Below are positions 34,870-44,576 of a stretch of 64,000 nucleotides of DNA, one piece after another (position 1 is the stretch's first letter; each line of letters opens with the position of its first letter). The notes below the pieces were generated by a model. It was not told the DNA's origin. It did not search any database and saw only the letters and a program-made list of their open reading frames with translations. The stretch lies in the NCBI RefSeq assembly GCF_030929555.1, contig NZ_JAVFVT010000007.1, positions 1-64,000 of the forward strand, read 5' to 3'. Origin of the DNA: Paenibacillus sp. LHD-117. GTDB taxonomy: Bacteria > Bacillota > Bacilli > Paenibacillales > Paenibacillaceae. Both the position numbers and the translations under genes were made by a program.

Positions 34870-35754
34870 TTATTCGCCGTCCGCCCATGCCAGATAAAGC
34901 GCATGCGTCCCTTTGTCCGCGAGTCCGGCAGCCGCCACCTTCTCGTACAGCTCCTTGGCCAGCGTCAAGCCCGGCAGCTTTAGGTTCATTTCCTCCGCGG
35001 CTTGAAGCGCGATTCCCATATCTTTAATAAAATGTTTCACGTAAAAGCCGGGCTCGAAATCGCCCGCGATCATGCGCGGCGCGAGGTTAGACAGCGACCA
35101 GCTGCCTGCGGCGCCGGAGCCGATGCTCTTCAGGACGGCTTCCGGGTCCAGACCGGCGTTCTTCGCATAGATAAGCGCTTCGCAGACGCCGATCATGTTG
35201 GACGCGATCGCGATCTGATTCGCCATCTTTGTATGCTGGCCGGCTCCGGGGCCTCCTTGCCATACGATGCCTTTGCCCATGCAGCCGAAGATCGGAAGCA
35301 TTTCGTCGAATGCATCCTTCTCCCCGCCAACCATGATCGATAAAGCAGCATTGCGGGCGCCTACGTCTCCTCCCGAAACGGGGGCGTCCAAGGCATATTG
35401 TCCTCTCTCCGTCGCCGCCGCATGAATTCGGCGCGCTAGCTCCGGGCTCGAAGTCGTCATATCGATCAAATAAGTGCCTGATTTCGCCGTTGCCACGAGG
35501 CCGCCTTCGCCTAGATAAATCTCCTCGACATCCTTCGGATATCCGACGATCGTCAGGATGACTGCGCACTCGCGCGCGAGCTCCGCAGGCGTGTCGTGCC
35601 AGACTAGCCCTTCATCGATCAAGCTTTGCGCCTTCGACCTCGTGCGCGTGTAAATATGGACTTCGTACCCTGCGTTTTTCAAATGGCGGGCCATGCTCGA
35701 GCCCATTACGCCGGTGCCGATAAATCCTATCGTCGGTTTTGCTTGCTGTGTCAA
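34870..35754 (-). CDS. 3-hydroxyisobutyrate/tartronate-semialdehyde reductase family protein
   Basis: 294-aa NAD(P)-dependent beta-hydroxyacid dehydrogenase. The Rossmann fingerprint IGFIGTGVMGSSMARHL starts near residue 8, the substrate loop is DAPVSGGDVGA, and the catalytic Lys is in GAGQHTKMANQ. It could be GlxR-like (tartronate semialdehyde to glycerate) or act on hydroxyisobutyrate or similar acids; sequence alone does not decide. TTG 35754 is the best start: GAGGGAG lies 9 bases before it, whereas upstream ATGs have no ribosome binding site and fall on or beside the -10 box. Confidence 0.85.
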   Translation of the reverse strand: MTQQAKPTIGFIGTGVMGSSMARHLKNAGYEVHIYTRTRSKAQSLIDEGLVWHDTPAELARECAVILTIVGYPKDVEEIYLGEGGLVATAKSGTYLIDMTTSSPELARRIHAAATERGQYALDAPVSGGDVGARNAALSIMVGGEKDAFDEMLPIFGCMGKGIVWQGGPGAGQHTKMANQIAIASNMIGVCEALIYAKNAGLDPEAVLKSIGSGAAGSWSLSNLAPRMIAGDFEPGFYVKHFIKDMGIALQAAEEMNLKLPGLTLAKELYEKVAAAGLADKGTHALYLAWADGE

Positions 35755-35791
35755 GCCGTTCACGCTCCCTCTCGTTCGATTCATTGTTTTG

Positions 35792-35820
35792 ATTATAGGC
35801 AAAAACCCGGGCCAAAGCCA
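35792..35820 (-). promoter_or_regulatory. Candidate promoter of the GlxR-like gene
   Basis: The minus strand has a perfect TATAAT (35792-35797) with a weak -35 (TGGCTT, 35815-35820) at a 17-bp spacing. The predicted start near 35785 leaves a leader of about 30 bases before TTG 35754. Confidence 0.45.
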
Positions 35821-35852
35821 TGTCCTTGAGCCGTTAACGAGACCCTGGCAGC

Positions 35853-35885
35853 AAAACAGTCCCGCGGAACGGATCCGCGGGACTG
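35853..35885 (-). terminator. Terminator of the RND pump operon
   Basis: A perfect 12-bp stem CAGTCCCGCGGA / TCCGCGGGACTG (35857-35885) with a 5-base loop, followed on the minus strand by four T. It lies 27 bases after the RND gene. Confidence 0.85.
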
Positions 35886-35911
35886 CAGGTAAAGCGTCTG
35901 ACCGAACTTGC

Positions 35912-38900
35912 TTATTCTGCGATCGCCGTTCCTTTTTTCGCTTTTTTGCGGTTCAGGAACTCGTACACGATCGGCACGATAATGAGTGTCAGCAGCGTCG
36001 AGCTCGTTAAGCCGCCGATGACCGTTACCGCCATCCCTTTCGAGATCAAACCGCCGGATTCGAAGCCGAATGCGAGCGGAAGCAGCGCGCCGACTGTCGC
36101 AATCGCGGTCATCAGGATCGGACGAAGGCGAGTGACGCCCGCTTCAAGCAACGCTTCGCGGACGGACAGCCCTTCCTTCTCCTTGTGGATGACGCGGTCG
36201 ATCAGGACGATGGCGTTCGTGACGACGATGCCGATCAGCATGAGCGCGCCGATCATTGCCGTTGCGCTTAAGGTTTCGCCTGCGATCAGCAAGCCGACCA
36301 AGCCGCCGATAATCGTGAACGGCAGGGAGAACAGTATCGTCAGTGGAGTCAAACCGCCTCCGAACGTCAGCACGAGCACCAGATAAACAACGGCTACCGC
36401 CGCCAGCATCGCAAGGCCCAGCTGGGTGAACGTTTCGTTGATTTGCTCCGTTACGCCGCCCATTTTGATCTCGATGTTGTCCGGAAGCTCCATCTCGTCG
36501 ATTGTATTCTGGATGTCCGACGACACGGCGCCTACGTCGGAAGACTTCACGTCGGCCGATACTTCCGTATACACGCGATCATTCAGTCTCGTGATCGTGT
36601 TCGGCGACTCGCCTTCCTCGATCGTGACGACATCCTTCAACGCAACGGCAGTGCCCATCGGCGTCATGATCGACACATTCTCGAGATCGGACAAGTCATT
36701 GTACGTTTTCTCTTCCACTTTTACGTACACGTTCACATCTTCGCCATCCTTCTCGATGGTCGTCAGAACAGGATTGCTGCGAACGGGGCTAAGCGCCATC
36801 GCGACCTGGCCTGCCGTCAGTCCATATTGGCTGAGCTTGTCGCGGTCCGCGACCAAACGGTATTGCTCGTACGTCTCGGCCAAGCTGGAATCGACCTTCT
36901 CCAGATCGCCGTTTTCTTTCAGCTTCCCGACCAGCTCGTCGACGACCGGCTGCAGCGCCTTCATGTCCGGTCCGAATACCTGCATCGTTACCGTGGAGCC
37001 GCCTAGGCCGCCGCCACCTCCGAAGTTCTGTTCCTTCCACTCGCCCGCTCCGCCAAGTTCTTGCAGAAGCGGTACGATTTTTTCTTTCTCCGCCGCGAAG
37101 TCTTTGAACTCCTTCTCGTAGCTGAGGTTAAACAACGCTTGCTTGGAAGCGCCGGGGCTCATCGGATTTTGTCCGCCAACCGCGTATTGCACGATCGTCA
37201 GCCCTTCGTGTTCCATCAATATTTTCTCTGCGCCCAAAGCCATTTCTTCGACTTGCTCTCTCGTTTCGCCCGGTGCCGGGTTGTACGTGACGATTATCGA
37301 CTTCTGTTCGTCCGCGGGCAAGAAGCTGACCCCGATGACCGGCACGAGGGTAAAGCTGCCGAGCAGCAGCAGGACCGCAAGTCCGAATGTAACCAGCTTG
37401 TGGTTCAGCGTCCAGTTCAGCACTTTCTTATACCATAACGCCAATCGTCCCGGCTTATCTTCATGCGTGTGACCGGCTTTGAGCCCCTTGCGGAACATCA
37501 TGTGCGCCATCATCGGCACGACCGTAATCGCCACGATGAGCGATGCTGCTAAGGCGAACACGACCGTCAGCGCGAACGGCATGAACACTTCGCCGACCAT
37601 GCCGGAGACGAAGCCGAGCGGCAGGAACACGGCAACGGTTACGATTGTCGATGCCATGATCGGCACGAACATTTCGCGAGTCGCGGAGACGATCAGTTCT
37701 TTGCCGCTTAGCTTCTCGCCGGTGAGCGACATGCGCCGGTAAATATTTTCGATAACGACGATGGAATCGTCGATCACGCGTCCGATCGCGACCGTTATTG
37801 CGCCAAGCGTCATAATGTTGAGCGTAATGTCCATCTGCTTCAGGACGAGCACCGCCATCAGAATCGAAAGCGGAATCGAAACGACGGAGATGATCGTGGA
37901 ACGGATGTTGCGCAGGAAGAGCAATATAATGACGACTGCTGCGAGCGCACCGATGACCGCCTTGCTAAGCATCGTGTTCACGGACTCTTCAATCGGCTCG
38001 CCTTGGTCGAGCGTCAGTTCGACCGTCACGCCTTCTTGGTCAGCCTTAATCTCTTCTATTTTTTCCTTCGCCAAATTAACGACGTCCACTGTATTCGCGT
38101 CTGCCGATTTGACGATGTTCACGCCGATCGAGTCCTTGCCGTTCGTTCGGGAAACGGATTCCGCTTTGCCTTCGATCGTCACATCCGCCACGTCGCTAAG
38201 CTTGACGCCAGGCACAAGAACGAGATTGCGCAAATCCTCTTCCGTTACGATGTTGCCGTCGACCAGTACGGATTTCTCCGATGAGCCGAATTCGAATATA
38301 CCGAGCGGCACCGACATGGCGGAAGCTTGAATAATGCCTTTCACCATTTCTTCGGTCATGCCGATTTCTTCCAGCGCACCTGGCTTAAATGCCAGCTGTC
38401 CTTCCAGCACGTTCTGCCCGGAAATTTGGACATCGGCAACGCCGTCAAGTCCCTCCAGCTTCGGAAGCACGTTTTCGTTCACTAGCTTGGTCAGCTGCTC
38501 GAGGTTGAGCGATTCGTTGGAGATGCTGAGCGACAGAACCGGGAAGGCGTTTAGGCTGATCCTGGATACGTCGGGCTCCTGCACGCCTTCCGGGAAACCG
38601 AGTTCGTTCAGCAGGGTCTTGACCTCTTGCTCCGCCTCGTCCATGTTCGTCTCGTAATCATATTCGATGACGACGGACGACGCGTTCTCGAACGACGTCG
38701 ACGATACGCTGTTCACGCCGACCAGATTACGCGTGCGCTGCTCGATCGGCTTCGTCACCTTCTCCATCACTTCTTCTGGAGCGGCTCCGGGATAGACCGT
38801 CGTTACGCTGACGATCGGAATTGTAATGTCCGGAATCGTCTCCATCTTCATGCTGGTGCCCGCTTGCAAGCCGGCGACCAGCACGATGAGCGTGATGATC

Positions 38901-38947
38901 CATAAAGCGAATTTGTTGTTCAACGAAAATTGGATAATGCTTTTCAA
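35912..38947 (-). CDS. RND efflux transporter (SwrC/AcrB-like)
   Basis: 1011-aa proton-driven RND pump. The twofold pattern of one helix, a large extracytoplasmic loop and a block of helices is clear (first helix LWIITLIVLVAGLQAG; TM4 with AIGRVIDDSIVVIENIYRR, where the Asp pair carries protons). A Gly-rich stretch lies at about 640-650. No membrane fusion protein or outer-membrane factor is nearby, normal for Gram-positive SwrC/YerP pumps that export surfactin-like lipopeptides or other amphiphiles. It starts 24 bp after the response regulator gene and is thus probably under that two-component system. Confidence 0.9.
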   Translation of the reverse strand: MKSIIQFSLNNKFALWIITLIVLVAGLQAGTSMKMETIPDITIPIVSVTTVYPGAAPEEVMEKVTKPIEQRTRNLVGVNSVSSTSFENASSVVIEYDYETNMDEAEQEVKTLLNELGFPEGVQEPDVSRISLNAFPVLSLSISNESLNLEQLTKLVNENVLPKLEGLDGVADVQISGQNVLEGQLAFKPGALEEIGMTEEMVKGIIQASAMSVPLGIFEFGSSEKSVLVDGNIVTEEDLRNLVLVPGVKLSDVADVTIEGKAESVSRTNGKDSIGVNIVKSADANTVDVVNLAKEKIEEIKADQEGVTVELTLDQGEPIEESVNTMLSKAVIGALAAVVIILLFLRNIRSTIISVVSIPLSILMAVLVLKQMDITLNIMTLGAITVAIGRVIDDSIVVIENIYRRMSLTGEKLSGKELIVSATREMFVPIMASTIVTVAVFLPLGFVSGMVGEVFMPFALTVVFALAASLIVAITVVPMMAHMMFRKGLKAGHTHEDKPGRLALWYKKVLNWTLNHKLVTFGLAVLLLLGSFTLVPVIGVSFLPADEQKSIIVTYNPAPGETREQVEEMALGAEKILMEHEGLTIVQYAVGGQNPMSPGASKQALFNLSYEKEFKDFAAEKEKIVPLLQELGGAGEWKEQNFGGGGGLGGSTVTMQVFGPDMKALQPVVDELVGKLKENGDLEKVDSSLAETYEQYRLVADRDKLSQYGLTAGQVAMALSPVRSNPVLTTIEKDGEDVNVYVKVEEKTYNDLSDLENVSIMTPMGTAVALKDVVTIEEGESPNTITRLNDRVYTEVSADVKSSDVGAVSSDIQNTIDEMELPDNIEIKMGGVTEQINETFTQLGLAMLAAVAVVYLVLVLTFGGGLTPLTILFSLPFTIIGGLVGLLIAGETLSATAMIGALMLIGIVVTNAIVLIDRVIHKEKEGLSVREALLEAGVTRLRPILMTAIATVGALLPLAFGFESGGLISKGMAVTVIGGLTSSTLLTLIIVPIVYEFLNRKKAKKGTAIAE

Positions 38948-38971
38948 CGTCTCCCACTCCTCTATCTATGG

Positions 38972-39661
38972 TCAAATTTTGAATCTATATCCTACGCCCC
39001 ATATCGTTTCGATATATTGGGGGTTGGAAGGATCATGTTCGATCTTCTCGCGAAGCCTTCGGATATGGACGGTCACCGTGGCTGCATCACCGTTGGAATC
39101 GAGGCCCCAGATCCGCTCGAACAGCTCCTCCTTTTCGAACACGCGGTTCGGATAAGAAGCCAGCAGCAAGAGCAGCTCATATTCCTTCGAAGTAAGCATG
39201 GCTTCCTTCTCGTGGATCGTCACCCTGCGAGCCGTTTTGTCGATGATCAGCCCCCTAATCTGAATGATGTTCTGCAGACCCGGCTTATCTGCCGTAAGCC
39301 TCTCGAACCTGGCGAGATGCGCTTTGACACGGGCGACCAGCTCGCTCGGACTGAACGGCTTCGTGATGTAGTCGTCCGCTCCGAGGCCAAGTCCCCTGAT
39401 CTTATCGATATCTTCTTTCTTGGAAGTCACCATGAGAATCGGCATATTATGTTTGCTCCTTATTTGCCGACAGATTTCGAACCCGTCGATCTTCGGCAGC
39501 ATGACGTCGAGAATAACAAGATCATGTACGCCTTCCATCGCCTTCTGCAATCCGACATCGCCGCGGCTTTCGATCTGAACCGTGTAGCCATGGCTTTCCA
39601 AATAATCTCTCTCAAGCTCGGCAATGGACTTCTCGTCTTCGATAATCAGGATGTTCTTCAT
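38972..39661 (-). CDS. OmpR-family response regulator
   Basis: 229-aa regulator with a receiver domain (acidic pair at DE9-10, phospho-acceptor Asp52 in LVILDVMLP, Lys in MVTSKKED) and a C-terminal winged-helix DNA-binding domain (ATVTVHIRRLREKIEHDPSNP). Start ATG 39661 overlaps the kinase stop by four bases. Order kinase-regulator-pump suggests it controls the RND gene just downstream. The inducing signal is unknown. Confidence 0.92.
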   Translation of the reverse strand: MKNILIIEDEKSIAELERDYLESHGYTVQIESRGDVGLQKAMEGVHDLVILDVMLPKIDGFEICRQIRSKHNMPILMVTSKKEDIDKIRGLGLGADDYITKPFSPSELVARVKAHLARFERLTADKPGLQNIIQIRGLIIDKTARRVTIHEKEAMLTSKEYELLLLLASYPNRVFEKEELFERIWGLDSNGDAATVTVHIRRLREKIEHDPSNPQYIETIWGVGYRFKI

Positions 39662-41139
39662 GTTTCGTTCACCGCCTTGATTGCTTGCAGCCTCAGGCAA
39701 AATCTCGCTCCGCCTTCTTGCGCGTTCTCCGCCCACACGGAGCCACCGTGTCCTTCGACGATCTGCTTCACGATGGCGAGGCCGAGCCCGCTGCCGCCGG
39801 TCTCGGAATTGCGGGATTGCTCCGCCCGGTAGAACCCGTCGAAAATATGGGGCAGATCGGCTTCGTCAATGCCGGGACCCGTATCCTCGAAGCAGATGAT
39901 CGCGTCGCCGCCCACCCCGGATACCGTGACGGTAATCCGGTTGTCGCTTTGTTCGGGCTCCTGATTCATGTATTTAATCCCATTCGACAGAATGTTCGCG
40001 AATACCCGGTTCAGCTTGTCCGGATCGGCCGCGACTTGGATGCCCGCAGCTTCCTCTTCATTCTTCACCACTAGCTTAATGCCTGATTTCTCCAGATCGA
40101 ACCGCTGCTCCTCCATATAATCGTCTACGTATCGCACGATATCGACGACCTTGAAGTCGTAAGCGACCTTCTGCAAGTCCAGCTTGGAGAACAGGAACAG
40201 CTCGTCGATCAAGTGATCCATTTCCGAAGCCTTCCGGTAGATCGTGCCCATGTAACGGTCGCGTTTCTCGTCCGTATTGGCGATGCCGTCCATAATGCCT
40301 TCCACATAACCTTTGATCGCCGAGATCGGCGTCTTCAGGTCATGCGAAATATGCGACAGCAGCAGCTTGCGGTTCTCTTCGTACTGAAGGCTCTGATCGA
40401 TGGAATGCTTCAGCCTCACCCGCATTTCCTCGAAGGCGGCGCCGAGCTGAACGACTTCATTCGAACGTCCAAGCTTCGGCTTGCAGTACTTCTTCTGAAG
40501 CGCCATCGGCTGGCTAAGATCGCCCTCCTTGATCTGCAAGGCGGCCGTCCGTAGCGATTGAAGCGGCTTAATGATGCTGCGGGAAACGAAGTACGTGAGC
40601 AGCAAGCTCGTCAGCAGAATCGACAGCAAACTTAAGATCATCGTGAGCGGATGCCAGAAGAACGGAATCTGCTCCGTTCGGTACAGCAAAAGGACCGTGC
40701 CTTCGCCGCCGTCCGGATATTGGAAGCGGAGCTGATGCGTCGTGAACCGGTAGGATTGGAAATACAGCTTTTCCCTCGGAAACTCCGTCAGCAGCTGCCA
40801 ATTCTCGTCCGGCGCAAGCGAACTCAGGAATGGCGACACTTCCGATACGGTTCCGTCTTTGGAGATGATCAGTCCCGCCCACTGCTTGCTTAACCGTTCT
40901 TGAAGGTCGGACAAGAAAGCCGGATTTTGCATCTGACCTGCGTCTTCCCTCAGCACGTAGGTCAGCTCGCCGTAGACGAGCGCCTGGTTAAAGTTCTCGT
41001 TCTGCTTTGCTTTGGTGAGCTCGCGGATATCCTGTTCCCCGCTTCCCAGGACGATCAGCATGATGAAGAGGATTAACAGGATGAAAGGGACGATTGCCAT
41101 CGCCAAGTAGGACATATAAAGTTTTAAGCGAATGGACAT
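39658..41139 (-). CDS. Membrane sensor histidine kinase
   Basis: 493-aa HAMP-type kinase. Helix one (YLAMAIVPFILLILFIMLIVL) and helix two (LTMILSLLSILLTSLLLTYFV, about 175-195) flank an extracytoplasmic sensor of about 120 residues. A HAMP domain, the H-box SHISHDLKTPISAIKGY and the ATPase boxes NILSNGIKY, DTGPGI and GGSGLGLAIVK follow. It precedes its regulator in the operon, the reverse of the commonest order. It may sense envelope stress or the amphiphile exported by the pump. Confidence 0.92.
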   Translation of the reverse strand: MSIRLKLYMSYLAMAIVPFILLILFIMLIVLGSGEQDIRELTKAKQNENFNQALVYGELTYVLREDAGQMQNPAFLSDLQERLSKQWAGLIISKDGTVSEVSPFLSSLAPDENWQLLTEFPREKLYFQSYRFTTHQLRFQYPDGGEGTVLLLYRTEQIPFFWHPLTMILSLLSILLTSLLLTYFVSRSIIKPLQSLRTAALQIKEGDLSQPMALQKKYCKPKLGRSNEVVQLGAAFEEMRVRLKHSIDQSLQYEENRKLLLSHISHDLKTPISAIKGYVEGIMDGIANTDEKRDRYMGTIYRKASEMDHLIDELFLFSKLDLQKVAYDFKVVDIVRYVDDYMEEQRFDLEKSGIKLVVKNEEEAAGIQVAADPDKLNRVFANILSNGIKYMNQEPEQSDNRITVTVSGVGGDAIICFEDTGPGIDEADLPHIFDGFYRAEQSRNSETGGSGLGLAIVKQIVEGHGGSVWAENAQEGGARFCLRLQAIKAVNET

Positions 41140-41337
41140 GCATCACGCCCCGTTCCGTCAGATTTTGTTTCATCTATCGTTTATCATAAGAGGTAATTCT
41201 AAACGAATAGGTAATCAATTCTTACAAAATTATTACGTTATCGCCTAAGGGTTGCTTCCTTGGGCCTAAAAGTTATACGGGCACAATTGGTGAAAGTTTC
41301 CTAGATGCTGGCGAAGCATGCCCCAGCAATGCGAATA

Positions 41338-41376
41338 GGCAAGCCGGAACACGCAAATAGCGCATTCCGGCTTGCC
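41338..41376. terminator. Hairpin at the 3' end of the xylo-oligosaccharide operon
   Basis: GGCAAGCCGGAA and TTCCGGCTTGCC form a perfect 12-bp stem that continues inward with GC-rich pairing. It lies 17 bases after the GH8 stop. The minus strand lacks a clean T tract, so it may act as a transcript-end stabiliser or a weak terminator. Confidence 0.55.
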
Positions 41377-41392
41377 CAGGTGAATTTCTATT

Positions 41393-42553
41393 TTATTCGC
41401 AATCAACAAGCGAACCGTCCGGCATCCAAATCCGAAAACGTCCGCTAAGCGCCATAAAGGCGAACATGTACAAACAGTTGTCGTAATACCTTCGGTTGCC
41501 CGTTCGGACGGGCGTATCCCACAGCAGTTGGACGGACGACCTCGCATTCGGGCCGTCCGCGGCCAGCGAAGCGGCGGCGTTCGTTGCGAGCAGCCCGACG
41601 GGATGCAGAGACGCCTCCTCGAACGGCTCCCCGTCGATTCGATAACGACGGTAATCCCGCGGCGACTTGTCGGCGAAGAAAGCTAGAATGCGATCGGCCA
41701 CGGACCGTTGGCGTCCGTCCTTGCCGAACCATTCGTAATCGAGACCGATGTTGGCGGCCACGCGATACGCATCGCTGAAGAAATGGCCGTAACCCCTTTC
41801 GTCGTTCGGCTTGCCGTCGTAGAAGGCATATTCCGGCGAGAGCCCCGTCTCCGGATGGCAGGACGACACGATATAATCGCGGCTTGCGGCTGCTGCCTCC
41901 TCCCAGAACCGGCGATCCTCCGGATAAGCCCATAACGCGAACAACTCGTAAAAATGCGGCAAATGATAGGACGGATCGGAATATTCAACTTCGGGAACGA
42001 ACTTGATCAACTTATTATCCGGATTCCACATCGGATATCCGTTTCCGTCTTCGCCTTGATGGAGGCAGGTGCGCAATAGATCCCGCGCCTGCTTGCCGTA
42101 ATCGTAAGGGTATTTGCCGTCTCCCCACCGGTGCGAGGCGAACAAGAGCGCCATTGCGAAATATTCCTCGCCATCCGGCGCGGGACCGTTCGAATTTCTT
42201 GTTCCGTCAGGCAGACAGGACCAAGCAAAGTACCCCTTGTGTTTGCCTTCCGTCATGTACATATAGGTATAAGCCCAATTCCATATTCGATCGAACAGAT
42301 CCTTCCGGCCGAATTGAACCGCCATCATCATGCCGTACGACATGCCCTCCGAACGGACGTCGAGATTGCCGGTATCGAGCAAATAACCTTTGTCGTCGCC
42401 CATGGGATAATAGATGCGCGTCGTTTCATTATCCCCGAACAGCGCTTCCCATGTTTCGTTCAACCTTGTTTCGATCGCAACCGGATCGTATCCGCATTCC
42501 GCGAACATATTCCGGTATTTACCCGTTACAAATGCTCCCTGTCTCTCTCTCAT
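41393..42553 (-). CDS. GH8 exo-oligoxylanase-like glycoside hydrolase
   Basis: 386-aa protein of glycoside hydrolase family 8, most like the reducing-end xylose-releasing exo-oligoxylanase (Rex). Early motif DVRSEGMSYGMMMAVQFGR holds the expected general-acid Glu, and the inner alpha6 barrel pattern of aromatic residues continues (WAYTYMYMTEGKHKGYFAW). No signal peptide is present, so it acts in the cytoplasm on imported oligosaccharides. ATG 42553 follows GGAGGG; the ATG eight codons earlier lacks one. It is the last gene after two sugar permeases. Confidence 0.9.
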   Translation of the reverse strand: MRERQGAFVTGKYRNMFAECGYDPVAIETRLNETWEALFGDNETTRIYYPMGDDKGYLLDTGNLDVRSEGMSYGMMMAVQFGRKDLFDRIWNWAYTYMYMTEGKHKGYFAWSCLPDGTRNSNGPAPDGEEYFAMALLFASHRWGDGKYPYDYGKQARDLLRTCLHQGEDGNGYPMWNPDNKLIKFVPEVEYSDPSYHLPHFYELFALWAYPEDRRFWEEAAAASRDYIVSSCHPETGLSPEYAFYDGKPNDERGYGHFFSDAYRVAANIGLDYEWFGKDGRQRSVADRILAFFADKSPRDYRRYRIDGEPFEEASLHPVGLLATNAAASLAADGPNARSSVQLLWDTPVRTGNRRYYDNCLYMFAFMALSGRFRIWMPDGSLVDCE

Positions 42554-42610
42554 AGCCTTTTCCCTCCGAATTCGCATATCGACTCTTGGAAGTTTCCCAT
42601 CATTCGGGAA

Positions 42611-43549
42611 TCAGCCTTTTACGCCGCCGACCATCATGCCTTTCACGAAGTACTTTTGCAAGAACGGGTATACCATAATAATGGGAAGTGATGCCACGAT
42701 CGTCATCGTCGCACGAATGGCGAACGGCGTAACGCCCGATCCCTGTTGCCCCGCGTTGGCGAATGCGTCGCTTGCCGATTTCGACGTCATCGAAGCGTTC
42801 GAGTTTTGCAATATTTTCTGCAATTCGTATTGCAGCGTGCTGAGATCGACATTCGACGAATTGTAGAGGAATACGTCAAACCATTGATTCCATTGATAGA
42901 CGCCGCTGAAGAGCGCGACGGTGGCAAGCACCGGCGTGCTGAGCGGCAGCACGATGCTGAAGAAATTGCGGTACTCTCCCGCTCCGTCCATGCGCGCCGA
43001 CTCCAGAATGCTCTCCGGCAGCCCTTCGATAAAGGAACGAATGATAATCAGATTGAATACGCCGATCAGCCCCGGGAAGATGTACACCCAGAAGCTGTCG
43101 ATCAAGCCCAGGTCGCGTATGAGCAAAAAGTTCGGAATAAGTCCGCCGTTGATGTACATCGTCAATATAAACGCAATCGTAACGAATTTCCGCAATACAT
43201 ATTCTTCCCTGCTGATCGTATACGCCACCATCGCCGAACAAAATACGGTGACCGCGGTGCCGATGACGGTGCGCAGCACCGAAATCATCGTTGCGTGGAA
43301 GATCGTCGCCTCCGCCAGCACGTATTTGTAGTTCTCCAGCGTCCATATGCGAGGCATCAAGTAGATGCCTCCGCGTATGGAGTCGCTTGCGTTGTTGAAC
43401 GAAACGGCAAGCGTATTGAGAAACGGATACAGCGTAACCACCATTAGCAGCGTGAGGAACAGAAAGTTGCCGTATTCGAACAACCGGTCGCCCATGGACA
43501 TCGGCCGCCTGCTCCTCTTCGATTTTCTCTTGATCGCGAGTCCCGCCAC
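42611..43549 (-). CDS. Sugar ABC permease, LplC/MalG type
   Basis: 312-aa inner permease with six predicted helices. The EAA loop required for ATPase contact is PESILESARMDGAGEYRNFF near residue 190. A basic N-terminus (KRKSKRSRR) precedes helix one. It ends with the family-typical FVKGMMVGGVKG. It is coupled to the upstream LplB-type permease (16-bp gap). No ATPase lies here, as usual for this transporter class that shares a common MsmX-like ATPase. Confidence 0.93.
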   Translation of the reverse strand: MAGLAIKRKSKRSRRPMSMGDRLFEYGNFLFLTLLMVVTLYPFLNTLAVSFNNASDSIRGGIYLMPRIWTLENYKYVLAEATIFHATMISVLRTVIGTAVTVFCSAMVAYTISREEYVLRKFVTIAFILTMYINGGLIPNFLLIRDLGLIDSFWVYIFPGLIGVFNLIIIRSFIEGLPESILESARMDGAGEYRNFFSIVLPLSTPVLATVALFSGVYQWNQWFDVFLYNSSNVDLSTLQYELQKILQNSNASMTSKSASDAFANAGQQGSGVTPFAIRATMTIVASLPIIMVYPFLQKYFVKGMMVGGVKG

Positions 43550-43564
43550 TCTGCTCTCCTCCTT

Positions 43565-44533
43565 TTAATACAATCTGGATTCGCCTAATCGTTTGGCGAT
43601 GTGGTTGGCCGCGAACAGAAGCATAAAGCTGACGATCGTCTTGAACATGCCCGCCGCGGTCGACAGCGAGAAGTTACTCTGCGCAATCCCGTATTTCAAA
43701 ACGAATATGTCAAGATTTTCCGAATAGTCAACGTTCATTGGGTTGCCGAGCAAGTATTGGGGCTCGAACCCGGATTCCATCAGATAACCGATATTCATAA
43801 TGAGCAACACGATAATGACCGGCTTAATGCCGGGCAGCGTGATGTGCCACATCCGCTTGAATCGACCGGCGCCGTCGATCTCTGCCGCCTCGTATTGGGC
43901 GGGGTCGATCATCGTCATTGCGGCCAAATAAACGATCGTATTCCAGCCGACATCTTTCCATACCGTACTCGCTCCGAAAATGGTCCAAAACTGTTCAGGG
44001 ATGCCGAGGAACAATATTTCTTCTTTAATAAGTCCAGCCTTCATTAGCAATTCGTTTATAATGCCGTCCGTCGACAATGTCGTCTGAATGATGCCGGCGG
44101 CGACCACCCACGATATAAAATGCGGCAAATAGCTGACCGTTTGCACGATTCGTTTGAAAACGACCTGCCTCAGCTCGTTCAGCAGCAGCGCCAGCGTAAT
44201 GGCGGTGACGAAGCCAAGCACCAGATTGATGCCGCTCATCGCAACCGTGTTGCGCAGCACCCGCAAGAACCGTTCATCCTCGAACAAGAAACGAAAATGC
44301 TCGAAGCCGACCCATTCCTGGTCACTGAATCCGAGCGCGGGCTTGAATTTCTGAAATGCGATGGTCCAGCCCCACAGCGGAACGTATTTAAAAATAAACA
44401 ACCAGATCAGAAACGGAACGGACATAATAACAAGCGCATGCTGCCGGCCGAGCGTTTTGAAAAAAGCGGCGATGCCAGACCGCGGCTTGCCTGGTTTGAT
44501 GCCGGATGCCAGGTCCGCTGTACGATTCTCCAT
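43565..44533 (-). CDS. Sugar ABC permease, LplB type
   Basis: 322-aa permease with six predicted helices and the EAA loop QYEAAEIDGAGRFKRMWHITLPGIKP. The first helix (ALVIMSVPFLIWLFIFKYVPLWG) has the family-typical YVPLWGW exit. It lies downstream of the binding-protein gene, with an attenuator-like hairpin in the gap, and forms a heterodimer with the LplC-type partner. Confidence 0.93.
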   Translation of the reverse strand: MENRTADLASGIKPGKPRSGIAAFFKTLGRQHALVIMSVPFLIWLFIFKYVPLWGWTIAFQKFKPALGFSDQEWVGFEHFRFLFEDERFLRVLRNTVAMSGINLVLGFVTAITLALLLNELRQVVFKRIVQTVSYLPHFISWVVAAGIIQTTLSTDGIINELLMKAGLIKEEILFLGIPEQFWTIFGASTVWKDVGWNTIVYLAAMTMIDPAQYEAAEIDGAGRFKRMWHITLPGIKPVIIVLLIMNIGYLMESGFEPQYLLGNPMNVDYSENLDIFVLKYGIAQSNFSLSTAAGMFKTIVSFMLLFAANHIAKRLGESRLY

Positions 44534-44576
44534 CTGTTTCTCTCCTTCCGGCTTGCTTTATATTCGGACGAGCGAA

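Noticed and set aside
35755..35802. ATG starts upstream of TTG 35754 for the GlxR-like gene
   Set aside because: They fall on or beside a TATAAT box and lack ribosome binding sites, while TTG 35754 follows GAGGGAG at 9 bases.
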